Part shown: positions 26,525 through 38,895 of the stretch, piece after piece | How positions within the stretch are numbered: the stretch's first letter is position 1 | Layout of the letters: every line of letters starts with the position of its first letter | DNA from: Tubulanus polymorphus | Taxonomy: Eukaryota; Nemertea; Palaeonemertea; Tubulaniformes; Tubulanidae | DNA: 64,000 nucleotides | Assembly: GCF_964204645.1 (NCBI RefSeq) | Contig: NC_134030.1 | Span: 18,977,110-19,041,109 of the forward strand | Direction: 5' to 3' | Made by a program: the position numbers and the translations under genes | Notes under the pieces: generated by a model | Told to the model about the DNA's origin: nothing | What the model saw: only the letters and a program-made list of their open reading frames with translations | Database searches by the model: none

Positions 26525-29500
26525 ATGGGTCATAACGTATCGACGCTGTGGTCTCCAGTCGTTATAACTGTCAAAACCGGCGACAGAAAAGGCGCCGGAA
26601 CCGACGCAAAGATTAAAATCCGCCTTCACGACAGCGACGGATGGGTCTCACCTGATATTACGTTGGACAACATGTTCAAAGACGATTTTGAACGAAACAA
26701 ATCCGATACTTTCTCGGTCCAAAGAGAGTTTCCCGATTGCGGGCCTTTCACGTAAGTAGGAACGTATTTTCTGTTTGTTTTTTTTTTGTTCAGTGATATG
26801 TTATTTGTCTGAACGACTGCCGGTTTTTGTCTTGGGCACCGAATTTGAATATTCGAATATTTTCAGAGTCGAAAGCCATTGGAGTGCATCAATAGTCCGT
26901 TAGTATACTAGACCGGGGCCAACTAGTCCAAGGGTCCACTAGTGAGCCCATAAGAGACTTGCCTAATAGTGGATCCTCGGATTAGTGGACCTTAAGGCAA
27001 ATGGTTTCCCAGACTATTGGGCTGATTATGGTGCTATTTCCCACGATGCTATTTACGGGCAAAATGATCGTAAATAAGAGTTTCAAAAGTTTTCATACTG
27101 TCGATTCCAGTGTATTACAGTGCCATGCGATGTATTCAATAGGCAATTGATTGCTTTGTTCCTGGAGACATAGCGATAAGTTATAAGTCGTATTACCCAC
27201 GATAGCTCAACCCCTTCTGAACCCCCCGCCGAAACATCCCTTAATCTACATCGATTAAAACCCGCGATATTGAACTAAACTGACTGCGAAACAACAATTA
27301 TTCTAAGCGGGTGACCTTTGCATCGCCAACAGCTGATGTTAGAAAACCAAACGCATTACAATCTGCTGTAATTGGCCTACTAATCAACTGGTTCAGCAAT
27401 TCGGGTCAATAGTGCAATCGCAAATCTATTCGTCACCGATTTGAAAAAAAGAATCTAGACCTTTCTTATCGGCGATTCAATCGAAAGTCTCATCAGCCCT
27501 ACTGGGTAAAGGTTGTTGAACTATCGGTCTAATTATTCTTGAAAAAAGCGCCGCGCTCGACTAAAAAGATAATACTCGCAACCCTTGTATCATGCATGGC
27601 AATAACATCTAGCTCGAGACCACGGGTATCACGGGTATCACGGGTATCACGGGTATCGCGGGTATCGCGGGTATCGCCGTTTTTCAAAAAGATATGTTTC
27701 TTGCTTCGCTGTGGTGCAGGCTATATAGTATGTGACCGAAACATCGAAACATTTCATATCATATACATTTTAACTGTACGACGAGTACAACAAAATGGTT
27801 TTCAACAATACCGTAATTAATTAATTAAAACCGTCATTTCAAAAAGTTCACTGAAATGAATAGTAACATGTGTCAGAAGTGATAGCCAAGAAATTGATTC
27901 TATTCCCTTCATCAAATCAGAAAATTTTACGATGTCAAAGCGCGTTTTCTAAACAAGACAAGATTTTCTAAGATATTCTAGATATTATGACAATAACATT
28001 TTTTTTTGAAAATGTCCACTCGCGTGTTCAGTTTTTAAATTCATCGAAAACGAAATAAGAAATTAATATGAAATACATTCACTTACAAAATAAACGCCAA
28101 ATTCAAAAAATTCTATTTGTTATTTTGAAACGCCAATATTGATGACGTTGTGATCAATATTGACTACGATTACTGGTCATACAGTCTTTGACGTCATCGA
28201 CGCAGATTGATGACGTAGTGCACATCGACGTAGACCGAACCCCTTAAAAAGCGCGTACTATCGTTGTATATAAACATCAACGTTGTTTATACGCCGGCGA
28301 AGAATTTAATTTTCGATTTTATCCATTTCAAGGGCTATAGAGATCATAAGCGATCAATCGGGTCTTATGCCTGATTGGTACGTCGATACAATACACGTAC
28401 TACACAGACGACTAGAAGAAACATTCGTATTTCCCATTTATCGCTGGATCAAAGAGAAGAGATTGTATATATTCCGCTGTTTGGACGTCAGTCTACCGCA
28501 GTTCGACCCGTATCCCGAGCAACGACGGGAAGAGCTGAGACAAAAGCGGGATGTTTACAAATACTGCGAGAAATACCCCGGCGCCCCGGTGCAGGTAAGC
28601 TACGTTTAATTCGATTTTTATCAGGGGCGGGTCTAAGAATCTGGAAAAGGGGCTAATTAGGCTGCAATGAGCTAATTGTGGGGCAAAGAACTGAATTGAA
28701 GTGTTGCCCGTGCACTGACAGCAGCCAACAGGACTCGAACCAGGTTGTTAATCAACACTGCGCATAGATATACAAGTGCAGTGTCAACGACTGATTTTGT
28801 GGTCACTGCGCCGGCCCGGTGTCTACTGGCTGTTAGCTTAAGGGTATTTTTTGCTTTGATTGTCTTTTTTGGTAACTTAAAAAGCTCACACACAGAAATC
28901 ATATATTACATCTTGCCGGAGGCGCGGCGAGGCCTGTATAGGTCAGAAAATCTTCGTAGGGATGTAGTTGAAATCAAATGTTCAGTTTAGAGTTTTCCCG
29001 CGATATCGGAACGACTATTTAAGATATTTCTAAATTGTGGATCGTTGGCCAAAATTAACGACGACATGACTTTGATTTTCCTGCCCCCTCCCCCTTCCTT
29101 TCCCAACTAACGAGTCGACGAGCGATTGATTAATCGTGGATACGTCTTTTTACAGGTTGAAAATTTACCAAAAGACGAGCAGTTCAGCGAAAAACATCAA
29201 GTACGTAATTTATGTTATTTTTATTTCTGTCCACTCCTAGTGAAATCTACAATTGGATACCGGCAACACCAGACGGCGCAACAAAACACTGGGTCATTCA
29301 TAGTGAAAGGCAGTTCATTTCATTATCAATGAAATTTGAACTTGATTTGTAGGTTTCGATATTGGCGTTTTAGAATAACGATTACAGTTATGAATTTGGG
29401 CATTTATTTTGTAACGAAATATATTTCATAACTCTTATTTTATTTTTGATAGAATTTGATAATTTTTGTTGAGAGGATGTGTGCTAGGTCATCAATATAT

Positions 29501-30450
29501 CGAGGTTAGACTGGTTGTCGGTCAATTCAATTCAATTCAATTTTCTATCGTCGACAGTATCAAGGAATATGCTGGTTGTTTCTCAAAGCGTCTTTTGAAC
29601 TTTTGAGTTAGTTTTCTTGTCTATTTTCTTTTAGGTCGATATGATGTACGCTAAATTCAAATTACTGGGAGAAAAATTCGTCTTCAAGATTTTATCACTA
29701 GGAGATTATTGGGATTCGCTGGATCATCTGAGCACTGCTTATCGCGGCAAAAACATGCATACGCCAAAGGTGTTTATTCATATGATCCTCCCTTTGACAA
29801 TTTTACTGCTCCCAGCCCAGTCCCACTCCTTCAGACATCGATGATCGTAGCGTGAATTGTGCACGATCAGTATTTGGAAAAGTGCTGATGAAATCTAATG
29901 TTCGGTATTTGTAATTCATTTTTAAAAAGGAATCCTTCGACACAATGTGAAATGCGGTCAGTTTTGAAAAGTGTACTGATTAAATATCGAGTGTCTGGTG
30001 TTAGTAATTCATTCGCAATTGAAAATATCTCAGATAAAGTACCGGCTACACGTAGAATGTGAATGATCGTTTTTTTTTTAAAGTTAGCAGATGAAATGTC
30101 TAATGTCTGGTATCTGTAGTTCATTTTCAACAAATGAATACTCTGATCACTATATCTAACAATCATTTAGCGTCTATGCTGGACGTTTTTTCGATTAATA
30201 TATTGTGTATCTTCTTGTATTTTTTTAGGCTACGAAATACTGGAAAAACGACGATTCATTTGCGGCGCAGAGACTTATGGGTTCAAACCCAATGCTGATA
30301 AAACTATGCAATTCGATACCAAATAAGTACGTAATATGCTCCCTCTCCCTCTCCCTCTCCCTCTCTCTAATCCTCTCCCTCTCCTTCTCCATCTCCGTCT
30401 CCCTCTCCCTCTCTCTAATCCTCTCCCTCTCCTCCGTCTCCGTCTCCGTC

Positions 30451-30497
<47 letters not shown>

Positions 30498-30546
30498 CTA
30501 CCTCTTCCTCTCTCTAATCCTCTCCCTCTCCTTCTCCGTCTCCGTC

Positions 30547-30587
<41 letters not shown>

Positions 30588-33500
30588 CTCCCTCTACCTC
30601 TTCCTCTACCTCTCCCTCTCCCTCTCCCTCTCCCTCTCCCTCTCACGGTTGTACCTCTATTCTCGTCTAACAGTTTTGCGGTAACCGATGAGATGGTGAC
30701 GCCGATAACTGAAGGTTCGACGATCGCTAAACTTATCAGCGAAAAGAGGCTTTACATCGTCGATCTGAAAATCCTCGAAGACATAAAACCAGCGGATAAA
30801 ACGAGAGTTGTAAGTTACCGATACGAAATGACATCCAGAGAAATATCTAATAATATCATACTAATCAATATTCTATTATTTCCAATGCAAATTGTCTCGG
30901 GAGATGTCCTCTTAATGACACAATACATCTGGATGATAAATTTGTGAAGGGAGCGAGTGCTGATAATATTGTCTAATAGCCTGTGATTGTACTCAATGTC
31001 GGATCAAACATGCCTCAGGCGAAGCTCTGACCATATTTGGAGGCTTTAGTCGGGCTAATCCCTTTCCAGTTGGACCGTGTTCTGACCTTCCCTATTCGGA
31101 AGATAGTTGCGAAGTTAAAATTTCACGTTCAATCGAATTTTGTCAAACAGGCAGTATCTATGGTGGCTGATAAGGGCCATAGCGTAAAATTCCTGGTATG
31201 TAAATGAAAGCGCCAGAACGCCAGAACGCCAAAACGAAAAAAACGTCCAATTTTCTCTAAAAGTTCGTTTTGGCACGCCAAAACAACGAATATTCCGTTT
31301 TGGCGCCCCGCCAAAACGAACTTACATTTTGGCGCCCCCGCCAAAACGAACTTTAAACCACGTAAAATAATTCTATACATACGTAAAATATTTTCATACA
31401 TGCAAATTTATGCAAATTACACACAAGTTCAACGCACCAAATTGAAAAATGATTTTACTGTGGTTGAATGCTTGTTTTGGCGGGGGCGCCAAAACGGAAA
31501 TAACCGCGCCAAAACGAACTTTCAGAGAAAATTGGACGTTTTTCGTTGTTTTGGCGGGGGCGCCAAAACGGAATTTTCTTTGTTTTGGCGCGCCAAAACG
31601 AACTTTCAGAATTGGACGTTTATTTTCGTTTTGGCGTTCTGGCGTTCTGGCGCCCTCATTTACATACCAGGAATTTTACGCTATGGCCCTTATCAGCCAC
31701 CATACAGATTAAATGTGAAACTGTTTTATAGTTGATCGGGCTATCACGTAGATTCTATTTTGCGGTGGATGATGATCACTTGCCCAAAGAGTTAAGGGTT
31801 TAGATCGTTTGATGCAATCGCGGCCAGGAGGTCGTCAGAACGCATACTGGGCCTTTTTCGAAATTATCTGTAGGTTGCGCCCCAGATTTCCGCATTATGG
31901 ATTGGTGCCCGTGGCAGACGCAGCATTTGTAACGATGTTCAAACTGCCCATTTATTTGGCGGGACCGTTCGTGAATTGCTTCTACCCGCGCCCTGCAGTG
32001 AATTCCTAAACACATGTCTAATGTGGACGAGCATGGAAGAGTGGAATATCGTATGGAAACCCAGGCAGCACATATTTGAAACATATTTGATCGATTTATT
32101 CAAGGCATTTATTCATTTTCTGTCAAAACTGACTTACAATCCTGATTTCAAATTTCGAAATTGATTAGAAAGTAATTTCCTCGTTGTAGCTTTGCGCTCC
32201 GATGGCCTTATTTTTTGTAAACAATGGAGGAAAACTGATGCCGCTTGCGATACAACTGTTTCAAACGCCGAGTCCGAACAACCCAGTAAGTAAAAATGAT
32301 CACATTTTACTTTTCTTTCTAACCTTCGAAAAGACGACCCATTGTCGATAGCATCCAAAGATCATTTCTAGTCAACAATTTCCCATTGAAATGAAATAGG
32401 CCCTCTGGTAAAAAGTATTGATGGCATTGCAGTTTCATTGTATGTTAACATCGTCATTTTCCCTGCAGGTCTTCCTGCCAACCGATGGACAATACACTTG
32501 GCTGGCTGCTAAAATGTGGTACAATAATGCTGATTTAGCCTATCACCAGTCGTTGACTCATTTAGGTAAGTTAAAGGACGAACTATGAAACGAAATGTGT
32601 AAATCATTGAATAGGAAATAACGTGATGTTTTGATAATAATCATCCGTCACTTCACGATAAAATGAACTACGAAAAGCCATCTGACCGTACGATGGAACG
32701 GTCTGACGTCGGCCAAAATAAGAATGGTGGATTAAAGCATCAACGAGTTCAGCCGTATAACTTGATTTTCGTTGGCTGATTTTAGAATAGTCTCAACGAA
32801 TCGGCTTAGGTAGCTCTGTATTCACCGTCTCCAGAGTTTCGCCATAGTGTGGAATGTCGACCATCCTCGCTTGCCAGGGTTTGATTACCGCCTGTTGAAG
32901 CTCACTCAATACAAACCCTGGCCAAAATTCACTGACCTATTACACCGACCACGAAATCCTGGGCGGACAGGTTCCCGGTCAGCGCCCACCAGTCTATATA
33001 TCTAGCCAATCAGATGCGTGGTATTCATAGAGAAAACGTCATGTGCCTTAAAACATCCGATTGGCTAGATATATAGACTGGTGGGCGTTGAGCGGGAACC
33101 TGTCCGCCCAAGAAATCGTGGGTGATGTAATAGACCAATAAAGGGTTTGTTGCCAGGGTTTGTGTTGGCGTATATATTGTTTTAAAGTTTTTGAAAACTG
33201 ATATATGTAACATCAGGCAGCATGAAATTCATTCCTAATTAATTGATATATACATATTAATTCTTTTTACTTGAGGTTTCACCCATTTGCTGATGGAGGG
33301 TGCGGCCATTTGTAGTCACAGGAATATATCACCGTCACATCCTGTATTCAAACTATTGGCTCCACATTTTCTAAACATCATGGCCATCAACAGGTAAAAT
33401 AACCAGTATCAGCCTACATTCAACGCCATGTTATCATCAATATAAACCGAAATCGTTAAACAAATAACAAGAGCCCAGGTCCACAGTTCTGAGTATAGAT

Positions 33501-36500
33501 TTGATACAGAGTTAACTTAAATCATCATCGAAAATGAACGTGTTTCAACTCAGAGAAACCTTCGAGAAATTTATGGAAAAGTGCCCTTTTTGCAAATATT
33601 ATTGTTATATCCTATAGAACTGCTCTTTCTGGGACCTCGCCAAATGCTACCATGTCTAACATGAAAGGTCCGCCATTAATCTTTTGTTTCAATCTGTATT
33701 TCAATTTGTATTGAGTTATATTTTGCTTGGTTTATCTCACACAGTTTGGCGTTGGAGAGATTGGTCAGTCCTGGAGGTTGGATTGACAAAACTATGACGT
33801 CTGGAGCTAGCGGTTTATTTGATATCGTCGTCAAAGCGTAAGTTTATCGACTTGGAAATAAGCCTCGAATTATAGAGCTGATGACTTCGGATTTCTTGTG
33901 TAACTTCGTGAACTCTTCCTTCAAGTGTTTCCCATGCTCTTCGGAACAAGACCAGTATAAGATAGAATTAGATGCGCTAGAACGTGGTGTCAGTAGTCCT
34001 CCAGTGGTACTAGACCGAATGATGGAGAGAGACTGGTTAAGATTCATTTAAAAGCCCCTAAACTTAATCGAAAACTTAAACTTAATCCTATACATAGCTT
34101 AGAGCCCTTCCTAGCGTAAAACTAAGTTCTTAGTTGTATAAACATATAGACTTCAAGAACGGTATGGAGCGATATTCGATCGAACTGTTCAATCAAATTC
34201 GCAATTGATAATATCTTAAGGTTTTTTCTTTTTACCATTCTTAAGTTGGAAGGATTGGAGACTCGACTTAGACGGAACGTTACCGAATGAACTGAAAAAT
34301 CGCCAAGTAAGTACACCGACACTGACTAGTCGCACACCGTCGCTTACGATCACCACGCGGTCGAAATAAGTGCATATCTGAAACCGATTGGAATACGCAG
34401 CGAGGCCCGTACCCACATCTAATCACCCGATTGTTTTTTCTTATTAACCAGGTCTACGACTCGAAGTATCTCCCTAACTATCATTATCGTGACGATGCGC
34501 TGTTGTGCTACGACGCCATCGAATCATACGTTACAGAAATCATCGATATTTACTACGGTACGTAAAACGATATGATGCGAAACGATGATATCAAGTACGG
34601 TACCGAGTTCTCCGGTAGATTGAGTCGAGGTGTTCAGTACCTCAAATAACTCTTATCGGCAGTTCATATTATTGAGCGATCTAGTTTTCTAACTACCAAT
34701 TCCGTGTCTCAAACTGCGCATGCGCGTAGGCGCTGTGCATAAAAAATATCAGTGAGATGAAATGGTAGTTAGAAAAGCTCGTTCTCCACATTGACATAAT
34801 ACGCGTATTTATTGCTACAAATATGTAATATCACATTAGTAACTTCTGTCTTCATATCTCACCTTATTGATTGAATTTCTATTTGTGTGTTTTCTGGAAA
34901 TGCTGTGTTTTCTCTCAAAATCCCGTAATACGAGTTCGAGTGTAAAAGCAGCAAAGATTATTGATTTCCCGTTGAATTAATGATAATGATAATGATAATG
35001 GTAATTATAACGATAACGATAACGATTGATAATGATGATGATAATGATAATGATAATAGCAATAGCAATAGCAATAGCAATAGCAATAGCAATAATAATA
35101 ACAACAACAATAACAATAGCAATAATAATTTTATCTCCACAATAAATAACAACTTGTCATATAGAGATATGCGAGAATATACAAATATGAAATATTTTAA
35201 CATAATGTGTTTATAATCGTTTAAATATCATCAGATTGTATCGATACGTTGAAACAAGATGAAGAGATACAGAACTGGGCGTGTGAGTTGTGTAAATCGG
35301 TGGCGGCTGGAGGCTGCGGGATTAAGGTTCGTTTGTAATTCATGTGATGATGTATACTTTACGATGGGCGACTATTTTGGCAATTGGCCAACGATACGTC
35401 GCTTCGTGCCAACAGCAATGTAATATCTAGATACATGACCGATGCACACGGTGAAAAAAAGTGCCGAAATACGAAACGGTAAAATGCGTTTATGAGTTTC
35501 GGTGATTCAGTTTGTTTAACGTTCTAACAAGAAGATTATTTCGAGAAAGAAAAATATTTTTCACCTTGTCACCTCCGAGGCTCTGTAGATTGACGATGAT
35601 GAATTTTTAATGCTGTTTTTGGGCAGAATTTCCGGCGTTAGATCCAAATCTTAAGAGCACTTTAAAAAACCGCTTTCCGTGTGCGCTAGGAAGCTTAACC
35701 ATTTTTTAATCGAACATATTTATTTTATTTTTCATTTACAGGGTGTGCCGGGCGATGGTCGTCTTGAAAACAAAACCGACCTGATATCGATATGCACATC
35801 GATAATATACATGTCAAGCGTGGGCCACGCCGCGGCGAATTTCAATCAGTATGAAGATTATGCGTTTCCCCCGAACTATCCGGCTTGCCTTCACGGTAAA
35901 CCACCTAACAATAAGGTAATATATAGCAAATCTAATGGTAGCTTGTAGATGTATTGGCGTCCCAACCGGTAAAACTCTTTGCGTTCAAATATATTGTCAG
36001 AATACTTCAAATGAAACGGTCATTTTGAGTTATAACGGCAGATTTATCTAAAATACAGCTGTTTTCTCATCTGAATGACTCCGTAGTCACGTTTTTGTAT
36101 TTTCAAAACGTCGCTTGTCCACATCCACTCGTTGTGCCTCTTCAGCGGAATGAAAGGCATTCTTTCTAAAATAAGCATTTTCTGAAGTAGATTAACCGAA
36201 AAAGATACCAGACAAAATTGGCCCTTGGTTCTAGTATATTCCGTGAAAAGATTAACATTCATTTTGTTATAATGCTAAGGAGTAATCCTTCTGGGCCCAG
36301 TTTCACGAAAAAGTTTAAGCCTAAAACGGTTAAGTTTGAATTGTTGTCCTCATTCAAAACATGAAGTAACCAACAGCAATTACACCAAAAATTTGAGTTT
36401 AACTTTTTTTGTGAAACTGAGACCAGATATTAACATTTCACTATGGTTTTTTTACTTATATTAAAATCACTCACGTTTCGTTTTCTTCGTGTAAGTTTAA

Positions 36501-37326
36501 TTTCCCCTCTCTCTCTCCGCTAAAAATAGGACGAGTTGACCGAGCTGGATATCGTTAAGATTATACCGACCAAAGAACAAACTCTCGATACGATGGTCGT
36601 GACGAAAATTCTCAGCAACCGCGCTACGCAGGCGCTGGGGGAATTCGAAGTCACCTACGCCCACGATCCGAAAGCACTGGACGCAATCACAAGGCAAGTA
36701 CTAGTTTTTGTTCGCCAATCTCTCCATTTCCATTTCATCTCAAAATTGGGGCCGCCGGTCTCCTCACATGTTCTCACGGTCTAAACCGATATAATCTATT
36801 AGAATGACATAGACGTAAATATGCCAAATAAGGCTAAAAAATTATACCTCGATTCTTAAGAGCTGAACCGGTCGGCTGGGTCTACCTTATTTAGCGGGGA
36901 GGGGGCAATTTTCAGAAAGTGCCCACTGCATATATTATTACTGATATAAAACTGTCCTTTTTGGGTTTCTCTCTGCCCCCATCAAAATAGATATCATCAT
37001 AAAAAATGATCGATATTTAGAAACAATCTTAAGCATGCAAATATCAAAACTAGTATGCTGATTTAGAAATTGTCTAGGTTCTGTAATTGAAATCGCTTAG
37101 AATATATGTTTGACGTCCTGTATCAAGTTATTGCGTTAGTGAAATATTGCGAAATGTCAGACACGGATTTCTGCACGTATTTCAATTATATTGTGTATTC
37201 TATTTTTTCAGATTCAAGGAGAACCTTAAATCGATCAGCGCAACTATCAAAAACAAGAACTCAACTCGCGAAATGGAATACACGATTTTAGATCCAGCAG
37301 AAATTCCCAATTCTATCAGTATTTAA
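26525..37326 (+). CDS. Animal lipoxygenase (5-LOX-like), complete 16-exon gene
   Basis: Non-heme iron dioxygenase of polyunsaturated fatty acids. Exons: 26525-26751, 28333-28594, 29156-29200, 29635-29769, 30229-30326, 30674-30809, 32190-32285, 32469-32565, 33276-33393, 33745-33837, 34246-34306, 34452-34557, 35235-35326, 35742-35915, 36530-36693, 37212-37326. They sum to 2019 nt, 672 residues plus stop, against about 674 in human 5-LOX. An N-terminal PLAT domain (about 1-115) precedes the catalytic domain. All five iron ligands are visible: His364 and His369 (HLGFTH), His551 and Asn555 (GHAAAN) and the C-terminal Ile672. There is no peroxidase or AOS fusion and no signal peptide. Intron 15 uses a GC donor. 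Regio- and stereospecificity cannot be read safely by eye. Confidence 0.95.
27616..27676. repeat. 9-bp tandem repeat (CGGGTATCA/G)n in LOX intron 1
   Basis: Six to seven units of CGGGTATCA changing to CGGGTATCG in the second half of the array. Confidence 0.95.
28090..28330 (+). repeat. Dispersed repeat, TTATTTTGAAAC..TATTGATGACGT family, copy 1
   Basis: Shares with 40640-40860 and 56390-56540 the ordered phrases TTATTTTGAAAC, AATATTGATGACGT, TGCACATCGA, CAGAACCC or CGAACCCC, AACGCGT-like and TATCAATGTA/TATAAACA. It ends directly before LOX exon 2, so its 3' end abuts the branch-point and acceptor region. Confidence 0.7.
28622..28920. mobile_element. Repeat with hAT-like end and tRNA-like boxes in LOX intron 2
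   Basis: It starts CAGGGGCGGGTCTAAG, like the MITE at 200. Inside, the minus strand carries a B-box-like GGTTCGAGTCC (28731-28741) about 60 bases after an A-box-like GGCGCAGTGACC (28800-28812), as in tRNA-derived SINEs. Boundaries are uncertain and it may be two nested elements. Confidence 0.4.
30337..30650. repeat. CCCTCT/CCCTGT polypyrimidine microsatellite in LOX intron 5
   Basis: About 310 bases of hexamer-like CTCCCT, CCGTCT and CCCTGT blocks with two larger internal duplications of about 110 bases. Arg-Gly and Ser-Leu frames across it are artefacts. It lies between the exon 5 donor and exon 6 acceptor and may act as an extended polypyrimidine tract. Confidence 0.93.
31159..31704. mobile_element. 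Palindromic MITE built of CGCCAAAACGAAC repeats, LOX intron 6
   Basis: TA-flanked termini TGGTGGCTGATAAGGGCCAT at 31161 and its complement at 31702. Both arms continue through GTAAAATTCCTGGTATGTAAAT into arrays of CGCCAAAACGAAC and CGCCAGAACG in opposite orientation. No transposase. Confidence 0.85.
32910..33165. mobile_element. Palindromic MITE, LOX intron 8
   Basis: Arms of about 80 bases or more (32936-33017 and 33053-33135) are inverted copies with about 90 percent identity (core GGGCGGACAGGTTCCCG, CCCACCAGTCTATATATC). Flanking CAAACCCTGGC / GCCAGGGTTTG suggests the arms extend further out. Confidence 0.85.
33473..33650. repeat. Half of a GTCCACAGTTCTGAG palindrome plus a dispersed repeat
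   Basis: 33473-33550 matches one arm of the GGTTCCACAG family without the answering arm. 33573-33612 is the inverse of 19148-19182 (AAAAGGCACTTTTCC and ATAACAATA phrases). In LOX intron 9. Confidence 0.5.
34979..35135. repeat. GATAAT / AGCAAT / AACAAT compound microsatellite, LOX intron 12
   Basis: Successive GATAAT, ATAACG, GATGAT, AATAGC and AATAAC arrays. No coding meaning. Confidence 0.95.
36291..36426. mobile_element. Palindromic element with CTGGGCCCAGTTTCAC ends, LOX intron 14
   Basis: The left CTGGGCCCAGTTTCACGAAA is answered by TTTGTGAAACTGAGACCAG; inner GTTTAAGCCTAAAAC pairs with GAGTTTAAC. Similar to, but distinct from, the element at 39955. Confidence 0.65.
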
Positions 37327-37370
37327 TCACATCCATAACTGTTAAACAATGTTCTTTGAAAGCGCTACAA

Positions 37371-37782
37371 TAGGGAAGTTTCCAGTTTCCAGGCGCCATT
37401 TTGAGGCGGTCCCGCGGGTGCCGCATTGTTGGAAAGATTTTTTAAACTAAAACCTTTAGCGCGATTCACTGTAGTCCATCCCTCTTTTGCTTCAAAAGCT
37501 TAAGTCATCTTTTCGAGGCGCCTTCCTTTAAGTGACGCACATATTTTCTAAACTGTAACTGTATCCGATTGTTGCAGCCGAGAAAAATAAAATAAACACC
37601 ACCAGAAAATAGAAATTGTCACCTTTCTAACGATACATGACTTAAATTTTTGAGGCAAAAGAGGGATGGACTACAATGAATCGCGCTAAAGGTCTTAGTT
37701 TAAAAAATGTGAAAATCTTTCCAACAATGCGGGACCCGTGGGACCACCTCAAAATGGCGCATGGAAACTGGAAACTTCCCTA
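37371..37782. mobile_element. Long-TIR MITE in the lipoxygenase 3' flank
   Basis: Arms of about 145 bases (37371-37515 and 37640-37782), starting TAGGGAAGTTTCCAGTTTCC and ending in its complement, so the TA could be the target site. Inner parts pair through GGACTACA and GAGGCAAAAGAGGGATGG. It starts 45 bases after the LOX stop codon, inside the likely 3' UTR. Confidence 0.88.
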
Positions 37783-37969
37783 TTCATGCTGGTGGTGGAT
37801 TAACGAGAATGTATAGTGCTAGGGGACGAAAGATCTGGCAATATTTTGATTCATAGATAGAAATATTATCATGAATGAATATAATGCCATTGCGTAATTC
37901 GTTTATAGCTTCAATACTTGATTTTACCGAAACTGTATCAGTTGCAAACAATTTTTTTTAGTGTTGTTG

Positions 37970-37975
37970 AATAAA
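37970..37975 (+). terminator. Candidate poly(A) signal AATAAA for the lipoxygenase
   Basis: AATAAA lies about 645 bases after the stop, downstream of the long-TIR MITE. A nearer candidate (AATAAA at 37591 or 37596) lies inside the MITE loop, so the MITE may supply the functional signal. Confidence 0.4.
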
Positions 37976-38601
37976 GATTGAATTGAATTGACTTCTAGTT
38001 TCGATTCAATGCATGCCGTCAATATCGTATCACTCATTGAGTCATCGTGAATATTCGATGTCCTCGTTGATTTAAGTTAAAGAAAATAAATAGCATGTCG
38101 TTTACTGTAACCGGCTGGTTGTTGTTGTATCGGCAGGCTGGCTGGGGAACTAGCATTTACACCAGCGGTACAGGATTCCATCCATCAGGAACAACGAGGC
38201 AGTTAAACCTTATACGTACAATCTTTATTGCATCCCGGAATGAGAATGATTATCATAACTTTACACAGTCTTTATATACAGAATCATGAGTATAATGTGA
38301 GAACTATGTGTCAGACAAGTTGTAGACGTCAGGACTCACAAACTAACCCCTAGTGACACATGTATGAGAGACATTAATTAATTATTGATTTGCGCTGACA
38401 AGAGCTAATTACTATGAAAACATATTGAATAATGTCACATGTTTATTACGATTAAGCATATATTAATACTATATTCATAAGTTATTTGCATTATTAATAT
38501 TATTATTATTATTGTCAAGCATTTCCATGTAGTAAGAGATATGAAAATTATGAACCATTCGATATGAAATTGTAGATATATATGATTATAGAATATGCAA
38601 C

Positions 38602-38895
38602 TTATATCAGGGTGACAATACTAGTGTTCGCGCTTTTTCTTCGATAGAAAACAGCTTTCAGTTGATTCCGAAATCGACGCCTCGAAGTACAATAGATGAT
38701 GAAATTACGAGAGGCTACGATCATTCTGATTAGATTTCGAACTAGGTTCAATATCGAGTACGAGGAGCTTTTACCAATCCGCGTTCCGTTCAGAGCTAGA
38801 ATACAACTGGTGATTGCTGCACTCAGAAAAAAGGCCTTTTCTTTAAATGAAAACATGAAATAAGAACTAACGGTACTGCTTAAGAAGTTTGAATA
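38602..38895 (-). pseudogene. 3' fragment of a class A GPCR related to the one at 16221-17411
   Basis: The minus strand encodes TM6 to helix 8 only. LALNGTRIGK, NLIRMIVASRNFIIY and TSRRRFRNQLKAVF align with LTLNGRIGSG, QNIVRMIVASSNFVIY and ASRRRFRNQLKAML of the intact gene. No TM1-5 sequence lies upstream, where a repeat with GCGCAAAAACGAA phrases (39050-39200) begins about 150 bases away. The frame is open to its stop, but the gene is truncated. Confidence 0.75.

Noticed and set aside
30275-30947. Arg-Gly, Ser-Leu and Pro-Leu frames
   Set aside because: Polypyrimidine repeat translation. Only 30674-30809 is LOX exon.
31129-31735. Frames rich in FGVLAFWR on both strands
   Set aside because: Translations of the CGCCAAAACGAAC MITE arrays.
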